A DNA stretch of 64,000 nucleotides, from contig NZ_CP089979.1 of assembly GCF_021389935.1 (NCBI RefSeq), positions 5,685,001 through 5,749,000 on the forward strand. The letters are read 5' to 3'. Source of the DNA: Fulvivirga ligni. GTDB taxonomy: Bacteria > Bacteroidota > Bacteroidia > Cytophagales > Cyclobacteriaceae. This document shows positions 41,690 to 50,634 of the stretch, piece by piece. The notes under the pieces are model-generated. The model ran no database searches, was not told the DNA's origin, and saw only the letters and a list, made by a program, of their open reading frames with translations. Position 1 is the first letter of the stretch, and each line of letters opens with the position of its first letter. The position numbers and the translations under genes were made by a program.

Positions 41690-43624
41690 ATGAAATTAGA
41701 TTCTAAAATACCAGAAGGCCCTATAGGCGAAAAATGGTCAAAGCATAAATTCAATATTAAATTAGTAAACCCTGCTAATAAGCGTAAGTACGATATCATC
41801 GTAGTAGGTACGGGATTAGCAGGAGCTTCAGCAGCTGCATCATTCGGTGAGCTGGGTTATAACGTAAAAGCATTTTGCTTTCAAGATAGCCCTAGAAGAG
41901 CACACAGTATAGCAGCCCAAGGAGGTATAAACGCCGCTAAAAACTATCAAAACGATGGTGACAGTGTATTCAGACTTTTCTATGATACTGTTAAAGGTGG
42001 TGACTACCGTTCTAGAGAAGCAAACGTACACCGTTTGGCTGAAGTAAGTGTAGATATCATAGATCAGTGTGTAGCGCAAGGAGTACCTTTCGCTAGAGAA
42101 TATGGAGGTTTACTTTCTAACAGATCTTTCGGTGGAGCGCAGGTTTCCAGAACGTTCTACGCCAGGGGTCAAACCGGACAGCAGTTATTATTAGGAGCTT
42201 ACAGTGCACTTAGCCGTCAGATAGATAACGGTAAAGTAAAAATGTACACCCGCTCTGAAATGCTTGATTTGGTAATGGTAGATGGTAAAGCCAGAGGAAT
42301 TGTTACCAGAGACCTGATCACAGGAAAAATTGAGTCTCACAGTGCTCACGCAGTAGTTTTAGCTTCTGGAGGTTATGGAAACGTATTTTACCTTTCTACT
42401 AACGCCATGGGATCTAACGCTACAGCAGCATGGAGAGCTCACAAAAAGGGAGCATATTTTGCTAACCCTTGCTTCACTCAGATTCACCCTACTTGTATCC
42501 CTGTTTCAGGAGACCACCAGTCAAAATTAACTTTGATGTCTGAGTCTTTGAGAAATGATGGTCGTGTATGGGTACCTAAAGAACAGTCTGACGCTGAAAA
42601 AATCAGAAAAGGCGAATTAAAAGCCACTGATTTACCAGAAGAGAAAAGAGATTACTACTTAGAAAGAAGATACCCTGCTTTCGGAAACCTTGTACCTCGT
42701 GACGTGGCATCTCGTAATGCTAAAAACGTATGCGATGAAGGTAGAGGGGTAGCTAAAACAGGTCTTGCCGTTTATCTTGACTTTGCTGACGCGATCAAGA
42801 GAGATGGAAAAGATACTATCGCTAGCAAGTATGGTAACTTATTCGATATGTATCAGCAAATCACAGGAGAAAATCCTTACGAAATGCCGATGAAGATATA
42901 CCCTGCTGTACACTACACTATGGGTGGCCTTTGGGTAGACTATAACTTAATGACTACGGTAGACGGTCTATATGCACTGGGAGAATGTAACTTCTCAGAT
43001 CACGGTGCTAACAGACTAGGAGCCAGTGCATTAATGCAAGGTCTTGCTGATGGTTATTTTGTAATACCATACACTATCGGTGATTATTTAGCTAAAATGC
43101 CTTATGATAAAGTTTCCACAGATCATGAAGCATTCAAAAAGGCTGAAGCTGACGTAACTGAGAAAATAAACACACTACTTTCTATAAAAGGAACCAGAAC
43201 TGTAGATGACTTCCATAAAGCATTAGGACACATCATGTGGGAATACTGCGGAATGTCTAGAAACGAAGAAGGTTTAAAGAAAGCGAAAGTAGAAATACAG
43301 AAGCTTAGAAAAGAATTCTGGGAAGATGTAAATGTTATCGGTGGAAATGATGAATTAAACATCAGTCTTGAAAAAGCTAACCGTGTAGCAGACTTCCTTG
43401 AACTAGGTGAATTAATGGTAGATGATGCCCTATACAGATCAGAATCTTGCGGTGGTCATTTTAGAGAGGAGTCGCAAACCGACGAAGGTGAAGCGAAGAG
43501 AAAAGACGATGAGTTTTCTTTTGTTTCAGCATGGGAATATAATGGCCCGGAAACACCTGAAACATTAAACAAAGAAGACTTAGTGTTTGAGAACGTTAAA
43601 TTGACCCAAAGAAGCTATAAATAA
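41690..43624 (+). CDS. sdhA: Succinate dehydrogenase flavoprotein subunit
   Basis: 644 residues. The FAD-binding start is [24 protein letters not shown], and [14 protein letters not shown] contains the His/flavin-attachment context. Substrate-site motifs include [18 protein letters not shown] and [14 protein letters not shown] near the C-terminal part. It oxidises succinate to fumarate in the TCA cycle (or runs in reverse). The gene is 25 bases after sdhC and 39 before sdhB. Confidence 0.96.
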   Translation: MKLDSKIPEGPIGEKWSKHKFNIKLVNPANKRKYDIIVVGTGLAGASAAASFGELGYNVKAFCFQDSPRRAHSIAAQGGINAAKNYQNDGDSVFRLFYDTVKGGDYRSREANVHRLAEVSVDIIDQCVAQGVPFAREYGGLLSNRSFGGAQVSRTFYARGQTGQQLLLGAYSALSRQIDNGKVKMYTRSEMLDLVMVDGKARGIVTRDLITGKIESHSAHAVVLASGGYGNVFYLSTNAMGSNATAAWRAHKKGAYFANPCFTQIHPTCIPVSGDHQSKLTLMSESLRNDGRVWVPKEQSDAEKIRKGELKATDLPEEKRDYYLERRYPAFGNLVPRDVASRNAKNVCDEGRGVAKTGLAVYLDFADAIKRDGKDTIASKYGNLFDMYQQITGENPYEMPMKIYPAVHYTMGGLWVDYNLMTTVDGLYALGECNFSDHGANRLGASALMQGLADGYFVIPYTIGDYLAKMPYDKVSTDHEAFKKAEADVTEKINTLLSIKGTRTVDDFHKALGHIMWEYCGMSRNEEGLKKAKVEIQKLRKEFWEDVNVIGGNDELNISLEKANRVADFLELGELMVDDALYRSESCGGHFREESQTDEGEAKRKDDEFSFVSAWEYNGPETPETLNKEDLVFENVKLTQRSYK

Positions 43625-43663
43625 GTATAGGGATATATCCCATTAACTTTTAAAAGTTTTAAT

Positions 43664-44413
43664 ATGAAAATCACATTAAAAGTTTGGAGACAGAAAAACG
43701 GTAAAGAAAAAGGCGCACTTGCCACCTACCAACTGGATGATATATCACCTGATATGTCTTTTCTAGAGATGTTTGATGTCTTAAACGAACAATTATCAAG
43801 AAAAGGAGAAGAACCTATAGCCTTCGATCATGACTGTAGAGAAGGTATATGCGGAGCTTGTAGTATGTATGTAAATGGAAAGCCTCACGGACCTAAGCAA
43901 ACAACTACTTGCCAGCTACATATGAGAAGCTTTAAAGATGGGGATACTATTGTAGTAGAACCATGGAGAGCTCAGGCTTTCCCTGTAGTGAAAGATTTAG
44001 TGGTGGATAGATCTGCTTTTGACAGAATAATTTCATCTGGTGGTTATGTATCTGTAAACACTGGTGGCGTACCTGACGCTAACGAAATTCCTATTCCAAA
44101 GAAAATTGCTGATGAAGCTTTTGATGCAGCAACATGTATTGGATGTGGAGCTTGTGTGGCAGCATGTAAAAATGCTTCAGCTATGCTATTCGTAAGTGCT
44201 AAGGTTTCTCAGCTAGCTATGTTACCTCAGGGTAAAGTAGAAAGCAAAACCAGAGCAGAAAGGATGGTAGCGCAAATGGATGAAGAAGGTTTCGGAGCAT
44301 GTACTAACACTGGAGCTTGTTCTATAGAATGTCCTAAAGGCATCAGCCTTGAAAACATTGCTCGTCTTAACAGAGAGTATTTCGGAGCTAAAGCAAAATC
44401 AGACAATCTATAA
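43664..44413 (+). CDS. sdhB: Succinate dehydrogenase iron-sulfur subunit
   Basis: 249 residues. The [2Fe-2S] ligands are in [15 protein letters not shown] and TTTCQLH; the [4Fe-4S] and [3Fe-4S] ligands are in [15 protein letters not shown] and [15 protein letters not shown]. It carries electrons from the flavin to the cytochrome b subunit. Last gene of sdhCAB, followed by a clear terminator. Confidence 0.96.
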   Translation: MKITLKVWRQKNGKEKGALATYQLDDISPDMSFLEMFDVLNEQLSRKGEEPIAFDHDCREGICGACSMYVNGKPHGPKQTTTCQLHMRSFKDGDTIVVEPWRAQAFPVVKDLVVDRSAFDRIISSGGYVSVNTGGVPDANEIPIPKKIADEAFDAATCIGCGACVAACKNASAMLFVSAKVSQLAMLPQGKVESKTRAERMVAQMDEEGFGACTNTGACSIECPKGISLENIARLNREYFGAKAKSDNL

Positions 44414-44436
44414 GTCTGAAAATAAATAAAACAAGG

Positions 44437-44470
44437 AATCCCCATCTGAATAAGTTGGGGATTTTTTATT
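44437..44470 (+). terminator. Intrinsic terminator of sdhCAB
   Basis: An 8-bp stem (AATCCCCA at 44437-44444 with TGGGGATT at 44456-44463) is followed by six T. Confidence 0.88.
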
Positions 44471-44515
44471 TCCAGGGGTAATTGAATAATTAATCACATT
44501 GATTATATTCAATTC

Positions 44516-45091
44516 ATGAAAACAGGAAGACTAGAAGCTTTTAGCGATGGTGTACTAGCAATCATCATCACCATTATGGTTCTTGAAATGAAAATACCTC
44601 ATGGAGCAGATATTGAAAGCCTAAAGCCACTGCTTCCGATAGTAATCAGCTACATTCTCAGTTTCATTTATCTCGGGATTTATTGGAATAATCACCATCA
44701 TATGCTTCATGTTACCTCCAAAGTGTCAGGAGGCATTTTATGGGCTAATCTTCATCTTCTGTTTTGGCTTTCGTTAATACCATTTGTTACCGGATGGATG
44801 GGTGAAAACAACTTCGCTCCAGTGCCTATGGCTCTTTACGGCGTAAATTTACTAATGGCAGCCATTGCTTATGCCATTTTACAACGCACCATCATTAACA
44901 AACAGGGCCCTGACTCTATCATTGCGAAAAGCGTAGGTAAAGATTTGAAAGGTAAACTGTCTCCGGTAATTTATTTAATAGCCATACCAGCGGCCTTTTT
45001 AAATCAATGGATTTGTGGCAGCCTCTACTTTCTGGTAGCCTTAATATGGATTGTGCCTGATAAGCGCATTGAAAAGAACATCACTGACTAA
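44516..45091 (+). CDS. TMEM175/DUF1211-family potassium channel-like protein
   Basis: 191 residues with six membrane helices. The first carries the family signature LEAFSDGVLAIIITIMVLEM (FSDG), which lines the pore in bacterial TMEM175 channels. YWNNHHHMLH and LLFWLSLIPF are also typical. These channels conduct K+ without a classical filter. Its stop touches the stop of the convergent MFS gene, with no base between. Second potassium channel type in the window. Confidence 0.85.
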   Translation: MKTGRLEAFSDGVLAIIITIMVLEMKIPHGADIESLKPLLPIVISYILSFIYLGIYWNNHHHMLHVTSKVSGGILWANLHLLFWLSLIPFVTGWMGENNFAPVPMALYGVNLLMAAIAYAILQRTIINKQGPDSIIAKSVGKDLKGKLSPVIYLIAIPAAFLNQWICGSLYFLVALIWIVPDKRIEKNITD

Positions 45092-46300
45092 TCAGCTTTT
45101 CGTAACCGTTTCTGGCATATACTTGAATACCAAGAAAGCAGAAACAAAAGCAGCTACACCAGTGACGATAAACGGCAATTCAAAAAATTGATTCACCAAA
45201 ACACCGGTTATTAACGGTCCTACGGCTATCCCCATGGCAAAACCCATGGTGATTATACTCATCTGCCTACCCTCACCTCCTTTTCTTGAAAGATCGGCAG
45301 CCAGTGCAAATGCTGGCGCAGCAATACCTGCAGCCGCTATTCCTTGAGCTAGTCGCAAAATAATGAGTTGATACATTTCCTGAACCTCTCCCATCAAAAT
45401 AGTACTGATAGCCATGAGCACCAGACCTCCAAGTATAAAGGGCCTCCTACCCTTTTTATCAGACAAATGTCCCAATGGCACTTGAAACAATAAGCGCCCC
45501 ACCATAAGCATGCTGAAGGCAACACTAAAACCAAAAGCAGTGATATCAAGTCGTTCATTAAACTGATTCTCAAGTGTGGTCACCATAGAGAAGCAACTTG
45601 CCATGGTAAAAGTGGCCAGAGCACCGGTAAGAATTCCAGGCGTATATAGTGACCAATCGAAAACACCAGATTTCTTTTTAGAATCCACATTATCTACATG
45701 CACCTCCTTCACCCATATTAAAACCATCAAAACCGACAGAAACACAAAGCCAGCACCAGCTATGAATGCCGCATCAAAACCATGATTCACTTGCAGATAT
45801 CCACCAATGACCGGACCTATGGCAAAGCCAATCATCCTACTGGTACTGTACACGCCCATAGCTCCTCCCCTGGTCTCTTTATTCGAAACAGCGGTTATGA
45901 TAGATAATGAAGCAGGAATAGTAATCGCTACACCCACGCCCTGCATGATTCTAAGTAAGAGTAAATGCAGAAAATTCTCAGCAAGCATAAAGCCCAAAGT
46001 ACCTGTGCCAATAATAATCATTCCTATGATGATCAGCACTTTCCGCTTATTTAAAGAATCGCTTAAAGAGCCCATCAAAGGTTGACAGAGAGATGTAACG
46101 AAACCAAAAATGGAAATCAACAATCCTACTAAAACGGGCGTAGGCATATCAATATGTTCCGTTGGAATTTTGGCCACATAGATAGGAATCATAATAAACA
46201 AAATACTGTTCCCCATAGCATCTGCCATCCTGGCAAATGAAAGTGCCAGTATAGTTTTATTCAATCCCAAAACCCGTTTCGTAATCTCCTTTATTTTCAA
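45092..46300 (-). CDS. MFS transporter
   Basis: 402 residues with 12 membrane helices. The loop between helices 2 and 3 is GSLSDSLNKRKVLI and its repeat in the second half is GHLSDKKGRRPFIL, the major-facilitator signature. GYLQVNHGFDAAFIAGAGFV fits the drug-efflux (DHA1) group. The substrate is unknown. It stands alone, convergent with the TMEM175-like gene. Confidence 0.9.
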   Translation of the reverse strand: MKIKEITKRVLGLNKTILALSFARMADAMGNSILFIMIPIYVAKIPTEHIDMPTPVLVGLLISIFGFVTSLCQPLMGSLSDSLNKRKVLIIIGMIIIGTGTLGFMLAENFLHLLLLRIMQGVGVAITIPASLSIITAVSNKETRGGAMGVYSTSRMIGFAIGPVIGGYLQVNHGFDAAFIAGAGFVFLSVLMVLIWVKEVHVDNVDSKKKSGVFDWSLYTPGILTGALATFTMASCFSMVTTLENQFNERLDITAFGFSVAFSMLMVGRLLFQVPLGHLSDKKGRRPFILGGLVLMAISTILMGEVQEMYQLIILRLAQGIAAAGIAAPAFALAADLSRKGGEGRQMSIITMGFAMGIAVGPLITGVLVNQFFELPFIVTGVAAFVSAFLVFKYMPETVTKS

Positions 46301-46429
46301 ATCGCTACTTTTTAGTTATAACACTACTAAGTAAGACTTACCGCCTCAAATTGTTACCCAGGAAAGACATAATTATGCAATATTTACTACACCGGATATA
46401 TGAGCATACCATCGGTATATATTATTTAT

Positions 46430-46437
46430 TAGATTTG
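46430..46437 (+). promoter_or_regulatory. Candidate -7 element
   Basis: TAGATTTG matches TAnnTTTG and lies 29 bases upstream of the lipoprotein start at 46466. The -33 box is not clear. Confidence 0.4.
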
Positions 46438-46465
46438 TTTCACCAAAACTAAAACACACTTAATT

Positions 46466-47359
46466 ATGAAAACCAAACTCAGCGTATTAGCCTTATCAAC
46501 ATTGGCTATGCTTGCGTCATGCAACCAACCAAAAGGTGACGAAGCCTCATCAACAGATGCAGATTCTTCAGCCGTTGAAGCAGAAGTAACACCGGCACTC
46601 ACCAAAGTATGGGAAACCGACACCATCTTGACTACCAATGAATCTGTACTCTATGATGAAGCCAACGATATACTTTATGTAAGTAATATCTCCGGAACAC
46701 CTACAGAAAAGGACGGTGTAGGCTTTATTAGCAAATTAAACCCAGATGGTTCTGTTATAGAATTGAAATGGGCTACTGACGGCCTTAATGCTCCGAAAGG
46801 AATGACTCTTTTAAACAATAAACTATATGTTACTGATATCGATGCTTTAGTTGAAATCGATGTAACGGATAGCTCATCTGTAAATAGATATCCTGTTGAA
46901 GGTGCATCATTCCTAAATGATGTTACGCATTATGATAACAAAGTATACTTCTCTGACATGGGCACTGGCCAAATTCATGTATTTGAAGCCGGAAACATCA
47001 GCACCCTGGCTGATAGTGTAGAGTCTATTAATGGACTTACATTCAGCACAAATGGTGATATCTATGGTCTTGATGCTACTGGTCTACGTAAATACTCCAT
47101 GGAAGGAGCCGCACCAGAAGTGATTAATGACGTAGTTACTGGTGGTGATGGACTGATTTTTATTAATGACACTACTTTCATTGCCAGCAGATGGCAAGGT
47201 GAAATTTATCTTATAAAAGGTGGTAAAGAGTACCCACTACTAGATACAAAGGAAGAAAAACTAAACACAGCTGATATAGGATACATTCCTGAAAAGAAGC
47301 TTGTATTAGTACCAACCTTCTTCGGTAATAAGGTTACAGCTTACGAGCTAACCTACTAA
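46466..47359 (+). CDS. SMP-30/gluconolactonase-like beta-propeller lipoprotein
   Basis: 297 residues. The signal peptide ends in a lipobox (LAMLASCNQ), followed by an acidic Ser/Asp-rich linker. The remaining part consists of repeated four-stranded blades: ESVLYDEANDILYVSNISG, KGMTLLNNKLYVTDIDALVEID, LNDVTHYDNKVYFSDMGTG and NGLTFSTNGDIYGLD. This fits a six-bladed SMP-30-type propeller. No clear catalytic metal site could be assigned, so it may be a binding protein rather than a lactonase. Confidence 0.82.
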   Translation: MKTKLSVLALSTLAMLASCNQPKGDEASSTDADSSAVEAEVTPALTKVWETDTILTTNESVLYDEANDILYVSNISGTPTEKDGVGFISKLNPDGSVIELKWATDGLNAPKGMTLLNNKLYVTDIDALVEIDVTDSSSVNRYPVEGASFLNDVTHYDNKVYFSDMGTGQIHVFEAGNISTLADSVESINGLTFSTNGDIYGLDATGLRKYSMEGAAPEVINDVVTGGDGLIFINDTTFIASRWQGEIYLIKGGKEYPLLDTKEEKLNTADIGYIPEKKLVLVPTFFGNKVTAYELTY

Positions 47360-47367
47360 AAACAAAT

Positions 47368-47495
47368 AGGCTGTCTAAAAAGTAACTTTTAAGTCAGATT
47401 GAGGCATTCAAAATCTTCATTCTTTTGAATAGGAAAACATTTCGAGTTCCTCAATGCGACATTAATTCATCTGAATTATACTTTTTAGACAGCCT
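47368..47495. repeat. 128-bp element with 17-bp perfect terminal inverted repeats
   Basis: AGGCTGTCTAAAAAGTA at 47368-47384 is the exact inverse of 47479-47495. The interior is non-coding with weaker internal complementarity. It fills the gap between two convergent genes, ending in a T-rich tail on each strand, so it can act as a bidirectional terminator. The size and perfect ends also fit a MITE. I recall similar GCTGTCT(A/C)AAAAGT ends between genes in other Bacteroidota. Confidence 0.7.
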
Positions 47496-47503
47496 TTTTA
47501 TTG

Positions 47504-48298
47504 CTACTTCTTTTTCTCCTCTTTCAGCTTTATAATCTCTTTTTGCAAGTCTAATACTATAGATGCAAGCTGCTCAGTAGAAACATCATTACTTTCATTA
47601 GCATCAGGAAACTGCACGCTGATATAAGCCTTGCTAGACCAAACCTCCAGCACCTCCTCTCCAGCTATCTGATAAGGAGCATATTGCCTGTTATCAGACA
47701 CAAGGAATAGCTTTCCTGTATCTTCCAGATAATTAAATACTCTTTTATAAACTATACCATCATTCTGAGTAACGAGAATGTAGGTTTTTCCATTTTTAAT
47801 ATCCCTGATATCATCCACATACTGACCAATAATAATAGTCCCTGGCAATATCGGCAACATAGAATCACCAGTAATTTCGAAGGCACGGTAAGTACCGCTC
47901 CCCGAAAGCATAGGAAGGTTGAATTTTGGCAACTCACGGATATACTCAGGATCTGCATATCCATTCAGATATCCTGCCGCAGCCTTTTGAGGTACGAGCT
48001 CAATATTTTCCTTTTGATCCTCATTAACAGTAATTGCTAATACCTCTTTTCCTCTTTTGAATTTGCTCACAATAAGCTCTTCATCAGAGAGCTTACTTAC
48101 ATCCTTATTAATTAATATATCTACAGACGTACCAAATATCTCTGCCATCTTTATGAGATTGCTTATCCTCGGATCAGCACGGCTCTCCTCATAGGCTCCG
48201 AGCAAAGAACGCTTTATTCCTATTCGCTCAGAAAACTGCTCCTGGGTTAAGCCTATTCTTTTTCGTAGATATTTGATATTGTCACTTATCAGACTCAT
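47504..48298 (-). CDS. XRE-family repressor with S24 (LexA-like) peptidase domain
   Basis: 264 residues. The N-terminal helix-turn-helix is IKYLRKRIGLTQEQFSERIG then KRSLLGAYEESRADP. The C-terminal S24 domain (about 120-235) has the catalytic Ser in ITGDSMLPILPG and the Lys in GIVYKRVFNY. Such regulators resemble phage repressors that cleave themselves when RecA is activated. A cleavage site of Ala-Gly type could be AAAGYLNG near residue 105. It lies 2 bases downstream of a small gene, probably in the same transcript. No prophage genes are nearby. Confidence 0.88.
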   Translation of the reverse strand: MSLISDNIKYLRKRIGLTQEQFSERIGIKRSLLGAYEESRADPRISNLIKMAEIFGTSVDILINKDVSKLSDEELIVSKFKRGKEVLAITVNEDQKENIELVPQKAAAGYLNGYADPEYIRELPKFNLPMLSGSGTYRAFEITGDSMLPILPGTIIIGQYVDDIRDIKNGKTYILVTQNDGIVYKRVFNYLEDTGKLFLVSDNRQYAPYQIAGEEVLEVWSSKAYISVQFPDANESNDVSTEQLASIVLDLQKEIIKLKEEKKK

Positions 48299-48300
48299 TC

Positions 48301-48573
48301 CTAATTATTAAATACTACTATCGATTTTTCTCTCCTCTTTACAGGAGAAGCTAAGTTATATAAATGAGTGTGATAATAAACGTCTTTAGCCTCAATATAT
48401 CTTACCTCTTCTTCTATCTGAGTTACCACCTCCCTTAAGGTAGAACCAAGATCAGCAAGCATATAACCGTGCCACCTGGCCTTATCCTCGGCCGACACTA
48501 CAAATTTAATCTGACACCTGCCTGACTTTAATTTCTTGCTGTACAATTTAAGCTTATATCCGAATGTATTCAT
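48301..48573 (-). CDS. Small protein co-transcribed with the S24 repressor
   Basis: The longest frame starts at 48630, but the ATG at 48573 (MNTFGYKLKLYSKKLKSGRC) is outside the AT-rich inverted repeat and preferred, giving 90 residues. Basic at the N-terminus, mixed alpha/beta (CQIKFVVSAEDKARWHGYML), no membrane segment. No family recognised. The two-gene unit with an XRE-S24 repressor suggests a regulated accessory protein or antirepressor (inference). Confidence 0.6.
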   Translation of the reverse strand: MNTFGYKLKLYSKKLKSGRCQIKFVVSAEDKARWHGYMLADLGSTLREVVTQIEEEVRYIEAKDVYYHTHLYNLASPVKRREKSIVVFNN

Positions 48574-48586
48574 ATTACTAATTTTA

Positions 48587-48643
48587 TTAGCATTTGATTG
48601 CAATAAGTAAATTTTAAAAATACAATGCAATTTATTTTGCTAA
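48587..48643. promoter_or_regulatory. Candidate operator upstream of the repressor operon
   Basis: An imperfect inverted repeat: TTAGCATTTGATTGCA at 48587-48602 and TGCAATTTATTTTGCTAA at 48626-48643. It lies directly upstream of the small gene and repressor, in the gap shared with divergent pcm. A repressor dimer site here would give autoregulation. Confidence 0.35.
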
Positions 48644-48731
48644 TTTTTTTAGTTAACACAGATTCACACAAGTCCTGAACATTTTACTTTCGGTATTTCT
48701 AGGGATTATTTTATCTTCACAATTACTAAAT

Positions 48732-49379
48732 ATGGAAGACAGCTACAAACATCGGGGCATGCGTAGGTCCCTCATAAAAATATTAGAAAACAAGGGCATT
48801 ACTGATAAAAAAGTACTGAAGGCCATTAACACTATTCCAAGGCATTACTTCTTTGATAATGCACTTCTTGGCCATGCCTATCAGGATAAAGCATTCCCAA
48901 TAGGAGAAGGACAAACCATTTCTCAACCTTATACGGTGGCTTTTCAATCTGAGAAACTGGAAATATCTCCCAATGACAAGGTGCTTGAAATAGGCACTGG
49001 TAGCGGGTATCAGGCTTGTGTATTAGTAGAAATGGGAGCTAATGTTTACACCATAGAATATAATAAAGTGCTATACGAAAGAACAAGGAAGTTTTTACCA
49101 AAAATGGGCTATACTCCTAAGTTTTTTTGTGGAGATGGTTCCAAAGGGCTGCCAAGATATGCACCTTATGACAAGATAATAGTTACAGCGGGAGCACCTA
49201 CAGTTCCAACCAGCCTGATTAAGCAACTTAATATAAATGGCATTCTGATCATTCCTGTAGGAGATAGTTCAAAGCAGAAAATGCTTAAAATAACCAAAGT
49301 AGATGAGAAAAAGTTAAAGAAAGAAGAGTTCGATTATTTTAGCTTCGTACCTTTGCTGGGAGATGAAGGCTGGGGCTAA
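48732..49379 (+). CDS. pcm: Protein-L-isoaspartate O-methyltransferase
   Basis: 215 residues. The AdoMet site is VLEIGTGSGYQACVLVEMGA, preceded by the family motif GQTISQPYTVAFQSE. A later strand reads YDKIIVTAGAPTVP. The enzyme methylates isoaspartyl residues in damaged proteins, starting their repair. Divergent from the XRE-S24 unit and followed 41 bases later by a thioesterase gene. Confidence 0.93.
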   Translation: MEDSYKHRGMRRSLIKILENKGITDKKVLKAINTIPRHYFFDNALLGHAYQDKAFPIGEGQTISQPYTVAFQSEKLEISPNDKVLEIGTGSGYQACVLVEMGANVYTIEYNKVLYERTRKFLPKMGYTPKFFCGDGSKGLPRYAPYDKIIVTAGAPTVPTSLIKQLNINGILIIPVGDSSKQKMLKITKVDEKKLKKEEFDYFSFVPLLGDEGWG

Positions 49380-49420
49380 ACCATTCTTTTTTTAGTTACT
49401 TTAATTATTACAATTTTTAG

Positions 49421-49951
49421 ATGTCAAATAAGCACAAAAAATTCGTTCGTGAGTCTTATGTTACCATGACGGAATTAGTTTTACCTAATGATACTAACAC
49501 GCTAAACAATCTGATGGGTGGGCGCCTCATGCACTGGATGGATATCGTATCTGCCATTGCCGCTCAGAAACACTCTAACAGAATAGTTGTAACGGCATCC
49601 GTTGATAACGTATCATTCGGGAAGCCGATTCAGTTAGGCAATGTAGTTACCCTAAAGGCGAAAGTTACCCGTGCTTTCAGTTCATCTATGGAAGTTCACA
49701 TACAGGTAGAAGCTGAGGATATCCCTAGCGGAAAGAAATTTGCCAGCAACAGTGCCTTCTTCACTTTTGTAGCGGTGGACCAATCAGGAAGACCAATAGA
49801 TATTCCAGAGGCTATCCCGGAAACTGATGAGGAAAAAGCCTTATTTGACGGAGCCTTAAGAAGAAGACAATTAAGATTAGTTTTAGCAGGTAGAATGAAG
49901 CCCGATGAAGCTAAAGAACTTAAATCTATCTTCAATTTAAATAAAGAGTAA
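49421..49951 (+). CDS. Hotdog-fold acyl-CoA thioesterase
   Basis: 176 residues. The hotdog signature is LPNDTNTLNNLMGGRLMHWMDIVSAIAAQKHSN, with VTASVDNVSFGKPIQLGNVV following; this is the BACH/YciA cytosolic acyl-CoA hydrolase pattern with the catalytic Asn/Asp in the N-terminal helix region. It cleaves acyl-CoA to free acid and CoA. The C-terminus is extended by an acidic/basic helix (RRRQLRLVLAGRMKPDEAKEL). Probably co-transcribed with the gene starting 4 bases later. Confidence 0.88.
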   Translation: MSNKHKKFVRESYVTMTELVLPNDTNTLNNLMGGRLMHWMDIVSAIAAQKHSNRIVVTASVDNVSFGKPIQLGNVVTLKAKVTRAFSSSMEVHIQVEAEDIPSGKKFASNSAFFTFVAVDQSGRPIDIPEAIPETDEEKALFDGALRRRQLRLVLAGRMKPDEAKELKSIFNLNKE

Positions 49952-49955
49952 AAGC

Positions 49956-50513
49956 ATGGAAGATAATTCATTTTTAAAATTCTTCATCACCGAACCTGTT
50001 TACCACATCCAGGGTGAAGAGATAATACAGAATAAGGTAGAAGAACCTGAAATGAAAATATCAAAACCTGAGTCCGAGCCAGAAATTATAGAAGAAGCTC
50101 CTAAAGAAGAAATTAAGGAAGAAATCAATCAACCTATATCCATTAAGGGTTCTAACGCTAAAAATGTCATCATTATAGTGAATGAACCAGAGGTCGAATT
50201 TATATCTGATTCTAATGAAGACTTTCTGGGCAAAATTCTAAAGGCCGTAAAGCTTGATATTAAGGAGGTTGGTTTAATAAATGCTGCTAATAACCCTGGA
50301 CTTAATCAGCATAATTCTATGGACCTGGAAGGCAGCAAATTCCTGTTATTCGGAATAGAGTCTGCGAAGATCTTCAAAGACAACTTCCCTCATTATCAAA
50401 TCATTGAGTTGGAAAGCAAGCAATTCCTTAGTGGAAACTCGCTTTCAGAAATTGCAAAGGATTCAGAACTTAAAAAATTACTCTGGACGGCTCTACAAAA
50501 ACTCTTTTTGTAG
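49956..50513 (+). CDS. Hypothetical protein with acidic Glu/Pro-rich linker
   Basis: 185 residues. A short N-terminal segment (MEDNSFLKFFITEPVYHI) is followed by a Glu/Pro/Ile-rich stretch (about 25-65), probably disordered. Then comes a compact alpha/beta domain (NVIIIVNEPEVEFISDSNEDFLGKILKAVKLD) ending in LKKLLWTALQKLFL. This resembles the DNA polymerase III psi-like uracil-glycosylase-fold fragments of Bacteroidota hypothetical proteins only vaguely; function unassigned. The start is 4 bases after the thioesterase stop; a terminator follows. Confidence 0.65.
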   Translation: MEDNSFLKFFITEPVYHIQGEEIIQNKVEEPEMKISKPESEPEIIEEAPKEEIKEEINQPISIKGSNAKNVIIIVNEPEVEFISDSNEDFLGKILKAVKLDIKEVGLINAANNPGLNQHNSMDLEGSKFLLFGIESAKIFKDNFPHYQIIELESKQFLSGNSLSEIAKDSELKKLLWTALQKLFL

Positions 50514-50573
50514 TTTCTAAAAATGAATTTTATTTCATTATATAGTTTGTTATTATATATTTGTTAAGACTCC

Positions 50574-50596
50574 AAAGGGCATAAGGCCCTTTTTTT
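50574..50596 (+). terminator. Intrinsic terminator
   Basis: A 7-bp stem (AAAGGGC at 50574-50580 with GCCCTTT at 50586-50592) is followed by a T-run. It ends the pcm-thioesterase-hypothetical unit. It lies 39 bases upstream of the pyrophosphatase start, so the promoter for that gene must lie within or after it, or transcripts pass through it. Confidence 0.75.
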
Positions 50597-50634
50597 GATT
50601 TTTTAATAACAATCAATCTTAACCTTTTCTAGTA

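Noticed and set aside
41690-43624. Several antisense ORFs of 60-110 codons inside sdhA and similar ones inside hppA, SusC and the FtsX-type permease genes
   Set aside because: They are shadows of strongly conserved genes and show no independent start context or homology.
50556-50563. TATATTTG, a perfect -7 promoter pattern before hppA
   Set aside because: It lies in an AT-rich stretch with no TTG box, and a strong terminator follows within 12 bases. It is more likely chance, though a short attenuated leader cannot be excluded.
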